The notes: generated from the letters alone by a model not told the origin. DNA of 64,000 nucleotides from Epiperipatus broadwayi (GCA_028023455.1 JAQFVV010006294.1:4367001-4431000); one strand, 5' to 3'. Positions 1-12,312 are shown, counted from the first letter of the stretch. Numbers and translations: made by a program.

Positions 1-1180
1 AAGAGAAAAGATTGTAATAGAAACAGTAGTTAGTCTTTTTTGAGCCAACATCCTATCATACAAGATGAGTTTTTTTTTGGCAGTGTTTAACTGTTACATA
101 TTTGAAGACCACTATCCATCATGTGGCCTTAATAATCCTGAATAATTTAATCTATCATAGTATTGGTAGCTATAGATTAGCAAGCTGTCTAGCAAGGAGA
201 ATTGAAATCCTGGAAAATTAAGAAGGTTATCAACAATAAAGGTACATTTATGTTCACAATACTTTCATACTCATGTGTATCAACATATATAATAATGAAT
301 ACTTTCTAATCAATAGTTTATCTTATTGGCAATTAGTTATACATTGGAATTCTAGCTTCTAAACTGAAGTTCTGGAAAATCATGATTCTAAACATTACAG
401 TCACTTCTATCAATATAAATAATACTATGTTATTTCTAATCATTGATTTATATTACTCTTGCCATGCAACACACAACAGTCTTAAAATTCTGGAAAATCA
501 AGAAGGTTGTCATTATTAGCTTTTATATAAAGAAATGCAAGTTTAATTATACAATAACTGGTCTTTGTTGCTGTAAAGGGAAAAAATATGGAAATTCTTT
601 GTGACTAAATGCTGACTCAACAGTTGGATTTGAGCATGGGTCACTCTTTTTGCACATGTTCTGGAATCAGATTGTAGCTTCTGCAAGACAAAAAATATCA
701 AAAATGAGAATAGGCTATTTACTGTCAGTTCTGTAGATTAGAAAGGAAGAAGACATCTAAAAGATTTCAGCAAGTACCTACAATAGTAATTATTTTTATT
801 GAAATAAGTGCATTTATGGATATCACAATTAGCAGTATAGTTCTAAATATAAACAATAAAATACAAAACATTATTCTCAATAGTATAATGTTCAAGTTAA
901 TGTGAAAAAGTAAATTAGTCTATTAAAGAGTCTTAAATGCACTGAGCCAACTTTTGGAAAATCACTACCAAAACCATAGTGCTGAATAAGAATGCGCAGT
1001 TAGAAATATGCCTTTATATTAGCATGGTTCAATATGTAAATTAGGTATGATATGTAAATGAAGTGATTAGATGTTTCATTTTTTCAAAAATGGAATGCTG
1101 TTTTGAAATTCTATGTGATCTTTTATTCATGGAATGATCTTATTTGAGTATTATTTTAAATACATCATGTGGAACAAGAA
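1..1180. other. AT-rich stretch without a gene
   Basis: I see no gene here. The sequence is AT-rich with scattered near-repeated phrases such as 'tctggaaaat' at about 209, 372 and 490, which suggests an old decayed tandem or interspersed repeat. No open frame of useful length, RNA gene or transposon terminus was found. Confidence 0.5.
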
Positions 1181-1189
1181 ATGGATTCT

Positions 1190-1312
1190 GAACATCATTT
1201 CATGGGGATTCTACAGCTCAAGATCCACAAATAGCAGCTCAATTTTGACATTTCCTGTGCTCAGATTTCATATAAATTCCTAAAAAACAAGTCATTTGAT
1301 TATTTTTTTCTT
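1190..1312 (+). repeat. tRNA-derived SINE family S2, 3' part (decayed copy)
   Basis: The end of this segment shares the 3' signature seen at 18.6, 30.7 and 52.2 kb: a phrase resembling GAACTTCCAAGCAATAAA followed by CATTTGATTATT and a T-run. The 5' half is too diverged to show A and B boxes. It is called only by likeness to the better copies. Confidence 0.4.
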
Positions 1313-1693
1313 AAAATATTTTTATGTCCAACTTGACAGGCATCCACGAATAGCAGAACTTGGCTTTTTTTAGACATAGTAGGTTTTTTAAAAAATATTA
1401 TACTGCTTCTCAACAAATTGTTCTATTCTTTAGTGTAGCAACATCAGTGAAACAAAATCTAGAGAAGCAAATGTAATATACTTTGCAATCATATCACTTT
1501 AAGATAGTCAAACTTCTTAGGAAATTACCAATTTAGATATAGATAGGATTGACTGTTCACCTCACTGTCTAATCTTTAATAGTTGAGATAAAAGGATCAG
1601 GCAATATTTTTTGGTGAAATATTCTTTATTAATATGTCATACTTTTTAAACACTTCAACAATACTATTTTTTATATCAAAACTTTATTCTTAT

Positions 1694-1722
1694 AGTTTTG
1701 ACTGCCCTGCAGTCATCATCAG
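1694..1722 (-). ncRNA. Decayed hammerhead-like core
   Basis: Read on the minus strand, this is CTGATGA, a stem-loop (GACTG / CAGTC arms) and AAAAC. The family consensus is GAAAC, so the essential G12 position is changed and the motif should be inactive. The stem II arms match those of the hammerhead-like copies at 8.5 and 27.2 kb. No inverted partner was found nearby. Confidence 0.4.
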
Positions 1723-2409
1723 AACTCTTTACAATTCTATTTTTAAAAACAAACTGCATAATCATACATTATACACTCAAATATGTAAATATAAAAATCA
1801 GTTCATAAGAAAGAGAAGAAGAAAAAAATTTATTTGTTATTACTTGATAAAGTTAATAAAAGTTTTTGCATTAATTTTGGAGTTTGAATCTTTAGACTAA
1901 TTAATGCAGACTGAGTTAAAGCAATGTTATCAAGATGAGATACTTTTTACATTATAGTGATCAAAGTAACTGTGATTGATGGTAATGCTAAAAGTGTATA
2001 GTGACTACTAAATACATTTTGGAATTGAGAGGCACCTACTTTGCCATATGGGGGGGGAGGTGTGCTGAGTGGATATATCATCTCAGGAACTATTGTGGTG
2101 ATTAGAATGAGGGAATAATTTGCTACTTGGAGTCATCAACTTCTACATTCTGTATCAGAGAGTATAATGAAAGAACATTATCCTGTTATGATTTGAACAT
2201 AACAGCATTTTACTGTAGCTGTTCTACTGCCTTGGATACTTTTGAATTCAATTTAATGGCATGAAAATATGTAGACTTTTTTACATGAACTTGAGATAAG
2301 ATCTGACCACTTTGAAGCCCAAGTCAGTGTTAGGATTATTATTAGGAGGATTTGTAATGAACAGTGTCAGTTTTTTATTACTATTATATATATATATAAT
2401 GAGTGTTAA

Positions 2410-2920
2410 TAGCTGTTAACAAACTTTTCCAAATATCCCTATTCCCAGACCGATTTCTAGCTGCTGGTTGTCATCAGTGAAGTGCTAAGATATTCAGACA
2501 TTAGATCTAAAAATACCAACTCAAGTATAGCTTTAGCAATATAACAACACAAAAGTTTCAAAAGCAAAACTATAATTGCAAAGAAATCAAATCATACATC
2601 ACATGACTTAATTTAATAAGCTTGTACTACGAGTATTATAGATAGCTGGATTTTAAGACATATAAATGTCAAAAAATTTCAGATTTTTTATATAATAGTT
2701 ACTATTAGAGAAATTCTGGGTTTGAGCTGGTATTTTCAGATCTAATGTCTGAATATCCTAGCACTCGATGATAACAATCAGCAGTTAGAAAACAATCTGG
2801 GATAGGGATATTTGGAAACGCTTATTAAGAGCTATTTACACTCATTATATAACATTTGTAATACAAGCTTATTAAATTAAGTCATGTGATGTATGACTTG
2901 ATTTCCTTGCAATATATATA
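2410..2920. mobile_element. Fold-back repeat with two decayed hammerhead cores
   Basis: Two modules occur twice in opposite orientation. Module A (left about 2420-2520) contains the hammerhead-like core; module B (left about 2570-2635) contains the phrase ACATCACATGACTTAA. On the right, reverse-complement A (about 2725-2825) comes before reverse-complement B (about 2850-2910). A simple inverted repeat would have B first, so the right copy is circularly permuted relative to the left. The left minus-strand core reads CTGATGA ... GAAAT at 2453-2477. The right plus-strand core (from about 2766) has a UAAC/GUUA stem II and GAAAA. Both have lost essential bases. Confidence 0.55.
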
Positions 2921-3487
2921 TATACACGAATAGTTGCTGAATCAGAGGAGTTGCAACTACAGTATATGGAAGTTTCTGTGTTCATTATTTAATAATTAAT
3001 GGCTACTAGAAAAACGAGGATAGTTACTGTTAGAAAATATGAAAATAGATAATAACATTTACAATATATTAATGTTTTAAAGTATACTTCAGAATTTATT
3101 ATCTGGATTAAAAATTTAGTAAAGAAAAAAAAAGGGACTTTCCACGGATGAAAATAATAAATAAATTTTACCCATGTATGTTTGATTGTTCATAAAAGTC
3201 TGGGTTCAAATCCTCTCTAATTACATCTAGCTTAAATATATATATATATATACTATATTTGTATTTAAATATTATACTTATATTTTATACTAATTGTAAA
3301 CATTAAATATTTTCCAAGGTCATCTGTAATATTGAATTGTTCATCAATGCTGTCAAAAAAAAAAAAAAGATGCAGATATAAAGCTTATTAAAGATTCAAG
3401 TAATTAAGGGTTAACAAATGTAAGATTGATTTTGTTAATTTAAAGAGATCCCACTCCACCCACAATATTTTAACGATTTTAACAAAA

Positions 3488-3645
3488 ATAATTCAGTCCA
3501 TATCACTCTACAACCTATAAGTAGTTGTGAGTCATCAATGAACACCTGGTGGTAATGAGGGTCTGGTTAGCGTCATCACTATCCTTTATTGGTTAGTTAT
3601 GATTACAAAGATGTTGTAAAACTGAGTGATATAGAATGGATTATC
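3488..3645. repeat. Short fold-back repeat
   Basis: The left arm at about 3494-3514 (TCCATATCACTC...ACAAC) is complementary, with small gaps, to 3612-3640 (GTTGT...GAGTGATATAGAATGGA). About 100 bases lie between the arms. It has the size and form of a MITE or fold-back insertion, but no clear target-site duplication was seen. Confidence 0.4.
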
Positions 3646-3989
3646 ACTGACAATACATATGCTAAATGTAATAGTCACGTGGCACATTGTTTTAATTTAA
3701 ACTATTTTAAATATTTTAGTATTTTAATATTTATGTGAAAAAGAAATGTGATGGATTTTTGCTTGTTTGTTCTGAATCCCAAATACTTAAATATAAGCTA
3801 TCTAATATAATTCATTCATGTTATTTATTGTAACTTATTACCTTAGCACATATATATATATTCAGTTCTATTTGAAAAAACCCAGTGGCTTTCATTAACA
3901 TGTTATATACATATATCTGACGGTTAACAACCAACACAAAACATTTCATGTATTATTTTTGTATTATTTTCATTTTTTTAAAATTATTT

Positions 3990-4330
3990 TGCCAGAATAG
4001 AAACTCCACCAGACTGTATGCATTTCACAAATAACCCCCACATATCAAGTGAATTAGAGATATTAAAAATCTAAATCTCCATACTCTGGGAACAGTTTGA
4101 TATTTTTCATTACATTACTCTCATGCAAGGTAAGGACTGATTTCTATCCACTCTTAATCTCTTGGTAAAAGAATGAGTAATCAATGCATCTCTTATCTCA
4201 AACCAACTATATCACAACTCTCAACCAGTCCAGAAACCCAGATTACTCTCTCTCACTATGCATGCATTTCAAAACAATTTTTGTTCATCAAATGAGCTAG
4301 AGGTACCAAACACTCATGTATCCTCATTGT
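3990..4330 (+). repeat. Interspersed repeat shared with 16.3-16.6 kb
   Basis: The stretch 4005-4190 aligns by eye with 16,350-16,580. Both run from a TAGAG...TAAA phrase through an AATYTCCAT phrase to TTTTCAYYACATYACTCTCATRYAAG, then CTATCYACT and GAATGA. A weaker third partial copy follows at about 4235-4330. No coding potential was seen; it may be the body of a SINE or a MITE. Confidence 0.45.
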
Positions 4331-4734
4331 TAACAGAAGGGACTCAGTAAGTTTCTGCATTGGTGGATTGTTCTGATATGGTGAAGTTGAAGGATACACT
4401 GATTAAAAAAGAAAAAGCAAATTTGAAAATACTTTTACCTGTTTAATATTCAATTTACTTTTCTTGTAAATAAACATTTAAAAACATATTTTTTTTATTT
4501 TTTAAAAAAAAAAAAAAAAAACATTTTTTGTTGCAAAAGTCATTGCTATATTGCATTTACTGTATTTCCAAAATAACAATGAATTGATAGCATGTGTAAA
4601 AACTGTAGTTTAATTATGAAAATGCTTTTTAAAATTTATGCACATTTCCAAAATAGGTTATAATAAATTTAAAACAGCTAGCAATTCCAAATTAATAGAA
4701 AAAATTATCAATATTAGTCTTAACAACTTAATTG

Positions 4735-4938
4735 AACAATTCAAAACAAAGCAAAACTCTTCATACAATAGTGCCATCTTGTGCCAACAAGAGCAATCAG
4801 TGGATGCCAGACAGGCTTGGGCGTAAAATCCCTATCTAGTGCCTACTCATGCAATATCCCCAGACTAGTTTCTGGCTTGTGGCCTTCATCAGTGATGAGC
4901 CTTGGATCTGAAATAGTGATCATGTGATGTTTAATGGT
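4735..4938. mobile_element. Hammerhead-bearing short element with 15-bp target-site duplication
   Basis: The element is flanked by identical 15-mers at 4720-4734 and 4939-4953 (TTAACAACTTAATTG). It starts with the family arm (AAAACTCTTCATACAATAG...), carries a minus-strand hammerhead at 4849-4907 and ends with the family tail GTGATCATGTGATGTTTAAT. It is the shortest complete copy, about 204 bp, and lacks the inverted second arm seen in other members. The duplication is direct evidence of mobility. A retroposition route is likely by analogy with other hammerhead repeats, but this is an inference. Confidence 0.75.
4849..4907 (-). ncRNA. Type I hammerhead ribozyme, complete fold (family A)
   Basis: Minus strand: CTGATGA (4886-4892), stem II GGC/GCC with loop CACAA, GAAAC (4868-4872), then TAGTC. 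GAAAC and TAGTC together give a palindromic stem III, ACUAGU, and the cleavage triplet GUC at 4863-4865. Stem I pairs UG(G)..GA next to the core with ..CUCAUCA. After an internal loop it continues as UUG..AU with AU.CAA. The internal loop in stem I is typical of natural hammerheads with loop-loop contacts. One A-A mismatch closes stem II. Such a short stem III usually means activity as a dimer; activity here is inferred. Confidence 0.7.
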
Positions 4939-6379
4939 TTAACAACTTAATTGCCGGTTATTTGATCTATCTTTGGGCAAAGAACTTAACATTCCTAAAA
5001 CAAAAGTATATTAAATGCACACTATGTAGATGAATTTGGAGCTTGACAAATTTATAGTAATTTGATTTATAATAAAAGCAGTATAGTGTTAATATTCAAT
5101 TTTTAAGAATACATCTGATAATGATCAATTATTTTTATATGCTAAAAAAAGATAGTTTATTTATTTATAGTACATATACCCAGTAAACTACTATCACTTT
5201 AAATTCCATATATTGGTCCTTTAATCTGCTTATCATGTGATGTCTTTCAATTTCTTCTATAGCAGAACTTTCTTTACAAAAAAAAGCCAAAACTTCTCAT
5301 AAAATATTTTTCATATTACTTTTTTTAAGACAATTTCAATTGATCAGTTTTTTTTAGATATTTGAAATATATTTCACCTGTCTGTAATTTGAAAGAGATG
5401 GAAGATATCTCCAATACCTGAAGAAGACTGCTAGCCCTTGAAACTGTATTAAATAAAGCAATGTGGAAAGTGCATTATAAGAAATGTGGACTTTTTGTAA
5501 AGATTTATTAGAAGCAATAAGAGTGGAAGTTTTGAATATCTTGGAAGGATTAGATAGCCATCTTTTCATCTGAAAAACTTAGATACCTTGCCTAATTATT
5601 CTCTAATATCAGCCTTATTTTACCGTAAAAGCAAATGGTATTTCACCTTTTTGCAGTATATTTCAGATAATCTTTATAAAGAAACACATTCAGCCTTTCT
5701 CATGAAAATTCTGCCAAGATCACCAAATTACTTTTCAGATTTTTTTTAGTTTTCATCCAGTTCATATTCTCATTCTAATGAAAATATAACAATCATATTA
5801 CATCTAGCAAGTTGAAGAATATAATAATTGATTTTATCATGTTGACATCAAGTTTTTGGAATTTTACAACTGAACATAGGACATCTCAATATTTAAGTAT
5901 TAGGATATTTAAACTGATCTATATTTTCAAGTTTGTAACAATTCAAAATGAAAGTTGTTAAAAGAGTTATTTCATCACTGTTTGATAAAGTATGTGATTT
6001 ATTTAAATGTCGATTACATATACAAATTTGTAGGTTGAGTTGAAAATATTAAGAATATTCTGTGAGTCACTCTTTGAACTGGCATGAATAGCAATAACTT
6101 CAGCTATATATCATGTGCAATTGAATGCAGTACTATGTCAAGAAACAAGAGGCCCTGGAGTAAATCTCATCCAAGTAAAATAAAAAGCAGTAGCAGTTTG
6201 TAAATTAAATAGAGCTATTAGTGTTCAAATGTCAGATGACATCTTGAGTAACTATTCGTACAATTAATATACCATTATTTGAATATCAGAAGTAATAGGA
6301 TCCAGGACTCTTTAGCTTGTAAATCAACCTATTCAAACAAGCTGCACAAAATTTTGCCTTGGACAAATACTTTTTCATA

Positions 6380-7300
6380 GTCTTTTCATACATTATTTTC
6401 CAATGCAGCCGAGATCCTATTGATATTATAAATATTAATGCGTGTTGTTTCGTTTGTTGGATAAAAACGTTATAAATCTTTATAACGTTTATTTAATGTA
6501 AGAATTTTTTTTAAAAAAAAAAACGAAGTCATTCTACTTTTGTTTTAACAAATATTTTTGTGTATTAATTTATTTAAAAACAATATCTGACAAAATCAAA
6601 AGTAATTTATTTATTCTCTTAGCCTATCATTGTTATATAATAATTTCGGAGTTTGAAGATGACTCGCCTACAATAACTTGATTAAAAGTTTTATAATTTA
6701 TCGTAAAACCAGCGTGATTTATTATAATCTGTTTAATAACGTTAATAATTTTGATTTAACATGCTGTCAAGACTATTGTCAGTGAAGAATTCTCAATAGT
6801 GGATTTTTTTTTTTTAATCTCTTGTCAAAACGGTTGAATTTGTATCGTGGGAGGACCTAAATGACGTTTCTCGAAATCACATTAAAGAATTTTTCAAATT
6901 AGGTTACTACATTTTAAATACTGTAATTGCATTCATGATTTGCTTACTCATTCTTTGTATCACTGATTGCTAACTTTAACGGACTAAAAAATACCCGCCA
7001 AGTGCTGACAAAGGAAAGACCTCAAAATGATAATCCGCATGGATTTTCTCCATCCTCTTCTCAATAAAATCTCTGCAGAAACATAGGATTGAGTTCTTTC
7101 CTCTTCCCACAGTTTTTTAGAAATTAATACTTCCTTAAAGGCAATAATGAGACAAAAATATGTTAATAGTTAAAAGATAGTTGATTTAATATTATTTAAG
7201 ATAGAAATAATCAGTCGTAAAGATAGAAAGAATAAGAACGAAAACTGGAATTAAAATCCATAAGTATTTATCGTCCTATTTTCAAGCGAGTATTTCTCGC
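6380..7300. other. CpG-retaining, repeat-poor zone
   Basis: About 17 CpG dinucleotides occur in 6421-7080, whereas neighbouring AT-rich DNA has almost none. An inverted AACGTTATAAATC...AACGTT phrase lies near 6468-6490. No convincing exon was found. The pattern suggests DNA that escapes germline CpG methylation, such as a regulatory element, or a more recent insertion. Confidence 0.35.
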
Positions 7301-7302
7301 AC

Positions 7303-7350
7303 ATACTTTTATATACATTTGAGTCTCTGATATACTTTTATATACATTTG
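7303..7350. repeat. Short tandem duplication, 29-bp period
   Basis: The 19-mer ATACTTTTATATACATTTG occurs at 7303-7321 and again at 7332-7350, with a 10-base spacer. It is a local duplication with no apparent function. Confidence 0.8.
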
Positions 7351-7683
7351 GATTAAAAACTAGAGAAATTTTACTCAAATATTTTTAGGTTTCTTCAATC
7401 AACGTGTCTGCTCAAGAATTTTATTATCAATGGTTTTTCAAGTTCCTAGGTGATTCACATATTATCATGACCATAGAGACCATGTCATTGCTAGTGATCG
7501 TCTTTTATCTTCTTGTATTTTTTTATCTATTAGATTGTTTTATAAGTCAATTTTAATCTGGTTATTTGTGTTTCAAATAAAAAATCAGATCTAATTTGAT
7601 TATGCATTTTTTTCATTACTGAGGAATTTCAAATGTTTTTAACAATGCCCTAGTTCAGAGAGAGCAATATTTCATTCCATTTT

Positions 7684-7793
7684 TTTTTTAAGTGTCATAC
7701 CATCGGCCGGGACTCAAACCCGCAACCCGGGCAACTGCCTGCAAGTGCAAGGCAGTCGCGCTGACCTCTCGACCACCAATGGAAGACTATTTT
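7684..7793 (-). repeat. tRNA-derived SINE, family S1
   Basis: On the minus strand, a tRNA-like head reads GGTGGTCGAGAGGTCAGCGC (A-box region) and, after an anticodon-like stem, GCGGGTTTGAGTCCCGGCCG (B-box region), followed by ATGGTATGACACTT and a run of A. The plus-strand copy at 15.1 kb is nearly the same. The long variable region and GGTGGCCGAG start resemble a class II (Leu/Ser-like) tRNA. An ATTCCATTTT direct repeat at 7674-7683 and 7794-7803 is a likely target-site duplication. A 3' tail follows the head, so this is a SINE rather than a working tRNA gene. Confidence 0.8.
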
Positions 7794-8494
7794 ATTCCAT
7801 TTTACTTTTTCAAAATCTAACTTTCATAAATTAGAAAGTCAGAGGAGATAATTCCTGTCTTTCTATTAATCTAGCATTATGTAAAGTAAGACTGAGGAAG
7901 CAATAATTACTCAAACTTATAATAGATGGCACTAAAATAGCAGAGAAAGATTGCTCTCATTTCTCCATAATTAATACCATTATTTGTTTTTAAAGATATG
8001 TAGCTGCATCTAACAAATCTTTTCCAATGTTTTCATTGTAATTCTACTTACTGTTTGTCTATGCTGAATCTCTTTAATCTCGATTCTTTATTGATAACAA
8101 ATTGATGGAAGCAAAAGTTCTCAATATCTTATATGTTCTAACATCTGTTTTAAGTCAGCTTATGACTTTCCTTATTGTTACATTTGTGCCTTCATATTTA
8201 GCTATAGGTCTTTTTTTTTTTTTTACAGTCTGTTTCAATTTTCTTAACAAGTATATTATCTGTTTTTGGCTATAAATATAATAGCATTTGCATATTTATG
8301 TTTTTTACCTCCTATTGATCATGAATCTACATTTGTTTTATTTTAATCTTACTTTTCTCATATCTCATTTGGCATACATGTTGAAGATGTAACTCAACAA
8401 TATTATCCTATATATAATATACACCATATACACCTCAATTGACACTCTACAATGCAGTTTAACATATGATTTATTTTATCTCCTCTTGCCTACA

Positions 8495-8522
8495 GTTTCA
8501 ACTGTCCATCAGCCATTATCAG
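8495..8522 (-). ncRNA. Hammerhead-like core, family B (mutated)
   Basis: The minus strand reads CTGATAA, a stem-loop and GAAAC. The conserved G8 of CUGANGA is replaced by A, which should abolish or strongly reduce cleavage. It is the inverted partner of the better preserved core at 8562-8589. Confidence 0.45.
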
Positions 8523-8561
8523 AGCTTTATAAACCTTTGATGATAAACCTCTGATAAAACT

Positions 8562-8589
8562 CTGATGATGACTGCTGGACAGTTGAAAC
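8562..8589 (+). ncRNA. Hammerhead-like core, family B
   Basis: The plus strand reads CTGATGA, then GACTG-loop-CAGTT as stem II and GAAAC at 8585-8589. All invariant core bases are present. The expected stem III and cleavage triplet are weak (AC...GUA), and I can draw only a short stem I, so this is called a core and not a demonstrated full fold. Confidence 0.5.
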
Positions 8590-9023
8590 TGTTGGTAAGA
8601 GGAGATAAAATAAATCATATGTTAAACTGCATTGTAGAGTGTCAATTAGGGTGTATGTGATGTATTATACTATATATAATTCAGCAATGCAAATAAGGAG
8701 AAGTGGAAGGAAATTTAAATTATCCTATATACCTTCTAATCCATGGAAAAATAGTTTTCTCGCAATCTGCTTTGGCTGAAACTCATAGAGATTCTTTATA
8801 AAACATTATGAGATGTTTTGTGACATCTATTTTAACCAATAACATTCCACAATTTAGTCTGGTCATTTACTGATATTTTCAATTATTCAGTATATGACAG
8901 AAGTGGTGACTTGTCATTCTTTGACTTTTGAAACTAGCTTTTATATCTTATAATGTAAAGCACCATTCTAAGATTGAATAATTTGCCATAGGTATTATAG
9001 GTGATTCTAAGATTGTGTTCCAC

Positions 9024-9147
9024 GTCAGAAGTCTAGTTTTTGATAAAGGGACATGAATTAATTCATTATAATCTCTGGATTGCATGTCAGAAGTCTAATT
9101 TTTGATAAAGGGACATAAATTAATTCATTATAATCTCTGAGTAGTTT
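9024..9147. repeat. Tandem duplication, 62-bp period
   Basis: Two copies of a 62-base unit begin GTCAGAAGTCTA at 9024 and 9086 and continue through TTTTTGATAAAGGGACAT and AATTAATTCATTATAATCTCTG. They differ at only a few positions, so the duplication is fairly recent. Confidence 0.85.
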
Positions 9148-9460
9148 TTCTAATTAATTGGCAGATTTAAGTTAGCTCTTTTATTAATCATTTTTTTCCT
9201 GAAGCACTACCATCAATTAATTGCTATGTCTTGTCTTTTGGCAATAATCTAAAGATTAATCTCATCTTCTATTATTTGAGGGTTTTTTAATGTCTTAATT
9301 TTCCATGATAATATCATTTTTGTTACTTTAATTATGATCTATCCATTAACATTTTTTAACAAACCTCTTGAAAATAGAATTTCTTTTGATTTCATAAATC
9401 TTCTACAAATATTTTTTTAATTTTCAACTTTGATTTTATTTTTTATGATTTTAAACATAA

Positions 9461-9982
9461 GTAAGAAGTTATTTATTATCTAGCAGTGTTTAATCTGTAA
9501 CAGTCATTAGAAATCATCCCTCTATACATGCGCTAGATAGATACTGACATGCAGCAAATTGTAAAATTTTGTAAAGATCATTTAAAGACATAGAGTTAAA
9601 AGTTATTAATTAAAGATCTTCATGTTCTCATTTCTAAATGCTTAAGCTTTTTCTATACATATTCATTTAGATAAAAAAGATAAGGTGCCTTTTCAAAAGA
9701 CTTTATCTTGTGTTTAGAAAGGGAGAGTATTCATCAAATATTATAAAAATCTATACAACACATGTGTAGAGGGTGATTTCCTAATGACCATTACAAATTA
9801 AACACTGCACTAGATAAATAAATAACTTGTTATATAGGTTTAATATATCTAATACTGACATACAGTAATTTGTAAAAAATTCACAAACATCATTTAAAGA
9901 CATGGTGAATGGAAATAAAAATGATTAATTAAATATCTTCACATTCTCATTTCTAAATATTTAAGATGTTTTTATATATTGT
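9461..9982. repeat. Composite inverted plus direct repeat
   Basis: An inverted repeat pairs 9463-9535 with about 9762-9836 (AGAGGGTGATTTCCTAATGA and its complement). Adjacent to each arm lies a directly repeated segment (about 9540-9660 and 9850-9975) sharing AATACTGACAT and ATCATTTAAAGACAT. A further copy of the inverted-arm sequence lies at 12,389-12,465. No hammerhead core was recognised. Confidence 0.55.
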
Positions 9983-9984
9983 AA

Positions 9985-12300
9985 TGGTCCAAGAGAAAAG
10001 GAAACCATCTCACTATGGTCAGTCTTAGGGTATTGTGTAGAATGCTGTGCCTGCTGTGATGAAGTACCTAACCTATGGTTGTATCTACCTCCAGTGGGCT
10101 AGTTCTAAGTTTACACATTAAATTTAGATACAATTTGGGCTAGTTTATCCATACCTCACCCTTTTTTTGGATTCTATTATGCCTCAGTAATCAAACTCAG
10201 GGAGAAATTCGCCTTTGGCTCTTTGCAGGGGTAAATTTATACTAGATATCAATTACCACACCTCTATACAGGTTTCAATTAACTTAAAGATCCATCCAAT
10301 CATATTAATATATTATTATATAAGAATAAATTGTGTCTATGGGTATATATATATATATATGATTATAATTTGATGAGTGAATGTGTAAATGATTTTGATA
10401 AACTAGAGACCATTTTAATGAAAAATGAGTTAACAAGATTTATTGAATAACAAATAAAAATTCAAAACTCTTTAAAATGATAAAAAGATTATAATGTATG
10501 TGTCAAAAATGCATTTATACCATATCAATGATTAATATATTCACTATTCCAATCCTTACTCATGGTAGAGATGCATGGCTGGGCACTAACAATTTATAAA
10601 GCAGATAATAAAAAAATCTTTCATTAAATTGATCGTGAAGATAGCTAACTAATTTATAATATACAAATATATACATAATAACTTTGTTGTCCACTTCCAG
10701 TTATTGCTGTTCCATCTTCTTTGAGGATCCCCCTCTAAGTACAATTCCCTAAATTTGATAGGAAAGAGCATCCACGTAGGAAGATTAATCATTCATACTG
10801 AAAAAATAAATAATTGTTAGTTAACAATAACAAAAAAATAACACAAATTCTGTCCTGTAATAATAGTGTATGTGCTTAATATGAAATAGTATCAAAAAAT
10901 CTTACCTCTTTCCTTATCAGTGATGATGATGAATAAATGTCAAGTTAATATGGAGGGAAAGCTGACCCAAACTTTATTTAACATAAAAAATATTTTGTCT
11001 AACTTAATAATCCCCTCCCCCTTTCACTTTCTTGTTTTCAAGCATAATGGACTCTCCCAAGTTCTAATCATGTTTAAACTACAAAGTATGGAGATAAAAT
11101 AAAACTAGAATTTTTAGAAAAACAAATAAATATATATATATGTATAATAAATCAAAACATTCATTAGTTCATCTTGATTACTGTCCATGACTTTAGCATT
11201 AATGTCTCATGGATTAGTCTATCTCTCTTCGAATAATCTTTCCTCGGTAAATCATTCATCACCTGTTAAAATTCCTTGGCAACATGCATGAAACTATGTT
11301 GTTTCTACTTTTTGTAGTTGCTTCTCTTCTGGATCCATTTAAGTAATTAGTGTAGGACATTTGATATTTCTTTAGGCATTATATAGGCAAGTAGGTTAAA
11401 TATCATGTTTCTATGGTAGGAATGTAGTAATCCAGGCCTATGGTAATATTAATTTAGTTGGAATACATTGTATAGCATTTCATAATAGATTTACTTCTTC
11501 TTATTTTACTATTTGGCATTTAATGGCTTCATTACTTATATATATGCTAGCAATGTTTTACTTCTTTTTTCTCTGTGTTCGAATAATAGCACAGTTTTTA
11601 TTTTTAAACTTTAATTTAAAATCAGTACAGTTCTTTTGTCAAACCATATGAATTTATGAAACTTTTTTGTTTAAATGTTGGTTGTAATTTCTTATGATTT
11701 TGCACTACAAAGATTATACGAATAATTTGGAATGTTCGAACAAGTCATCCATTTTCTTTTGGATTTAAACATTTAATTTTTAAAAGTTGGCTTTGTATAG
11801 TTTTTGTATCATTTGAAAAATAATAAAAGATGAGAAAATGAATTGGGTTTGCTTTTATACCCTGCTTAGTTTCCGGAGTTTAGTTTACTAACATTTTCTA
11901 TTTCTTTTTCTATAAATGTAGTTGTCTATTGTTACACATATTATATTGATTGTAATTAAAAAAATAAAATGACATAATAGAATTATACTTTTATCTTCCA
12001 TACTTGTAACCTACTGATTGGCTTGACATTAGGTAATCACTATATTTACTAAGTCTAAGTCTTTATTAGTGATGTTCAACACATAATGAATAACTCATTG
12101 TTGTATATATATATATAATTCATTGTGACATTTGTTTAATTTAATACTTAATAAAGCAAACATTAATCGTATATATATATATATGTTTACAAAATAAATG
12201 ATAGTATATATTCAACTATCTGTTAGTTAAGCTTGTGTTTTAACTGGGTTTGATCTGGTAGTATGGATAAATAAAGGCTGGTTTCAATAGGATTGTAAGC
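9985..12300. other. AT-rich DNA without a gene
   Basis: The part at 10,000-10,260 is less AT-rich and may be an unrecognised repeat. The rest is AT-rich with TA microsatellites near 10,345, 11,130, 12,102 and 12,170. Short open frames here show no domain, splice-site support or codon bias, and I do not call them. Confidence 0.5.
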
Positions 12301-12312
12301 TATTCTTACAAT

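Larger units (their letters stand above)
8419..8662. mobile_element. Hammerhead inverted-repeat element with 18-bp target-site duplication
   Basis: The arms 8419-8503 and about 8580-8662 are reverse complements sharing GACACTCTACAATGCAG and GATTTATTTTATCTCCTCTT. Each arm carries a hammerhead-like core, minus at 8495-8522 and plus at 8562-8589. Flanking 18-mers at 8401-8418 and 8663-8680 differ at one position (TATTATCCTATATATAAT versus TATTATACTATATATAAT), supporting insertion as a unit. The low complexity of the flank reduces confidence in the exact boundary. Confidence 0.65.
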
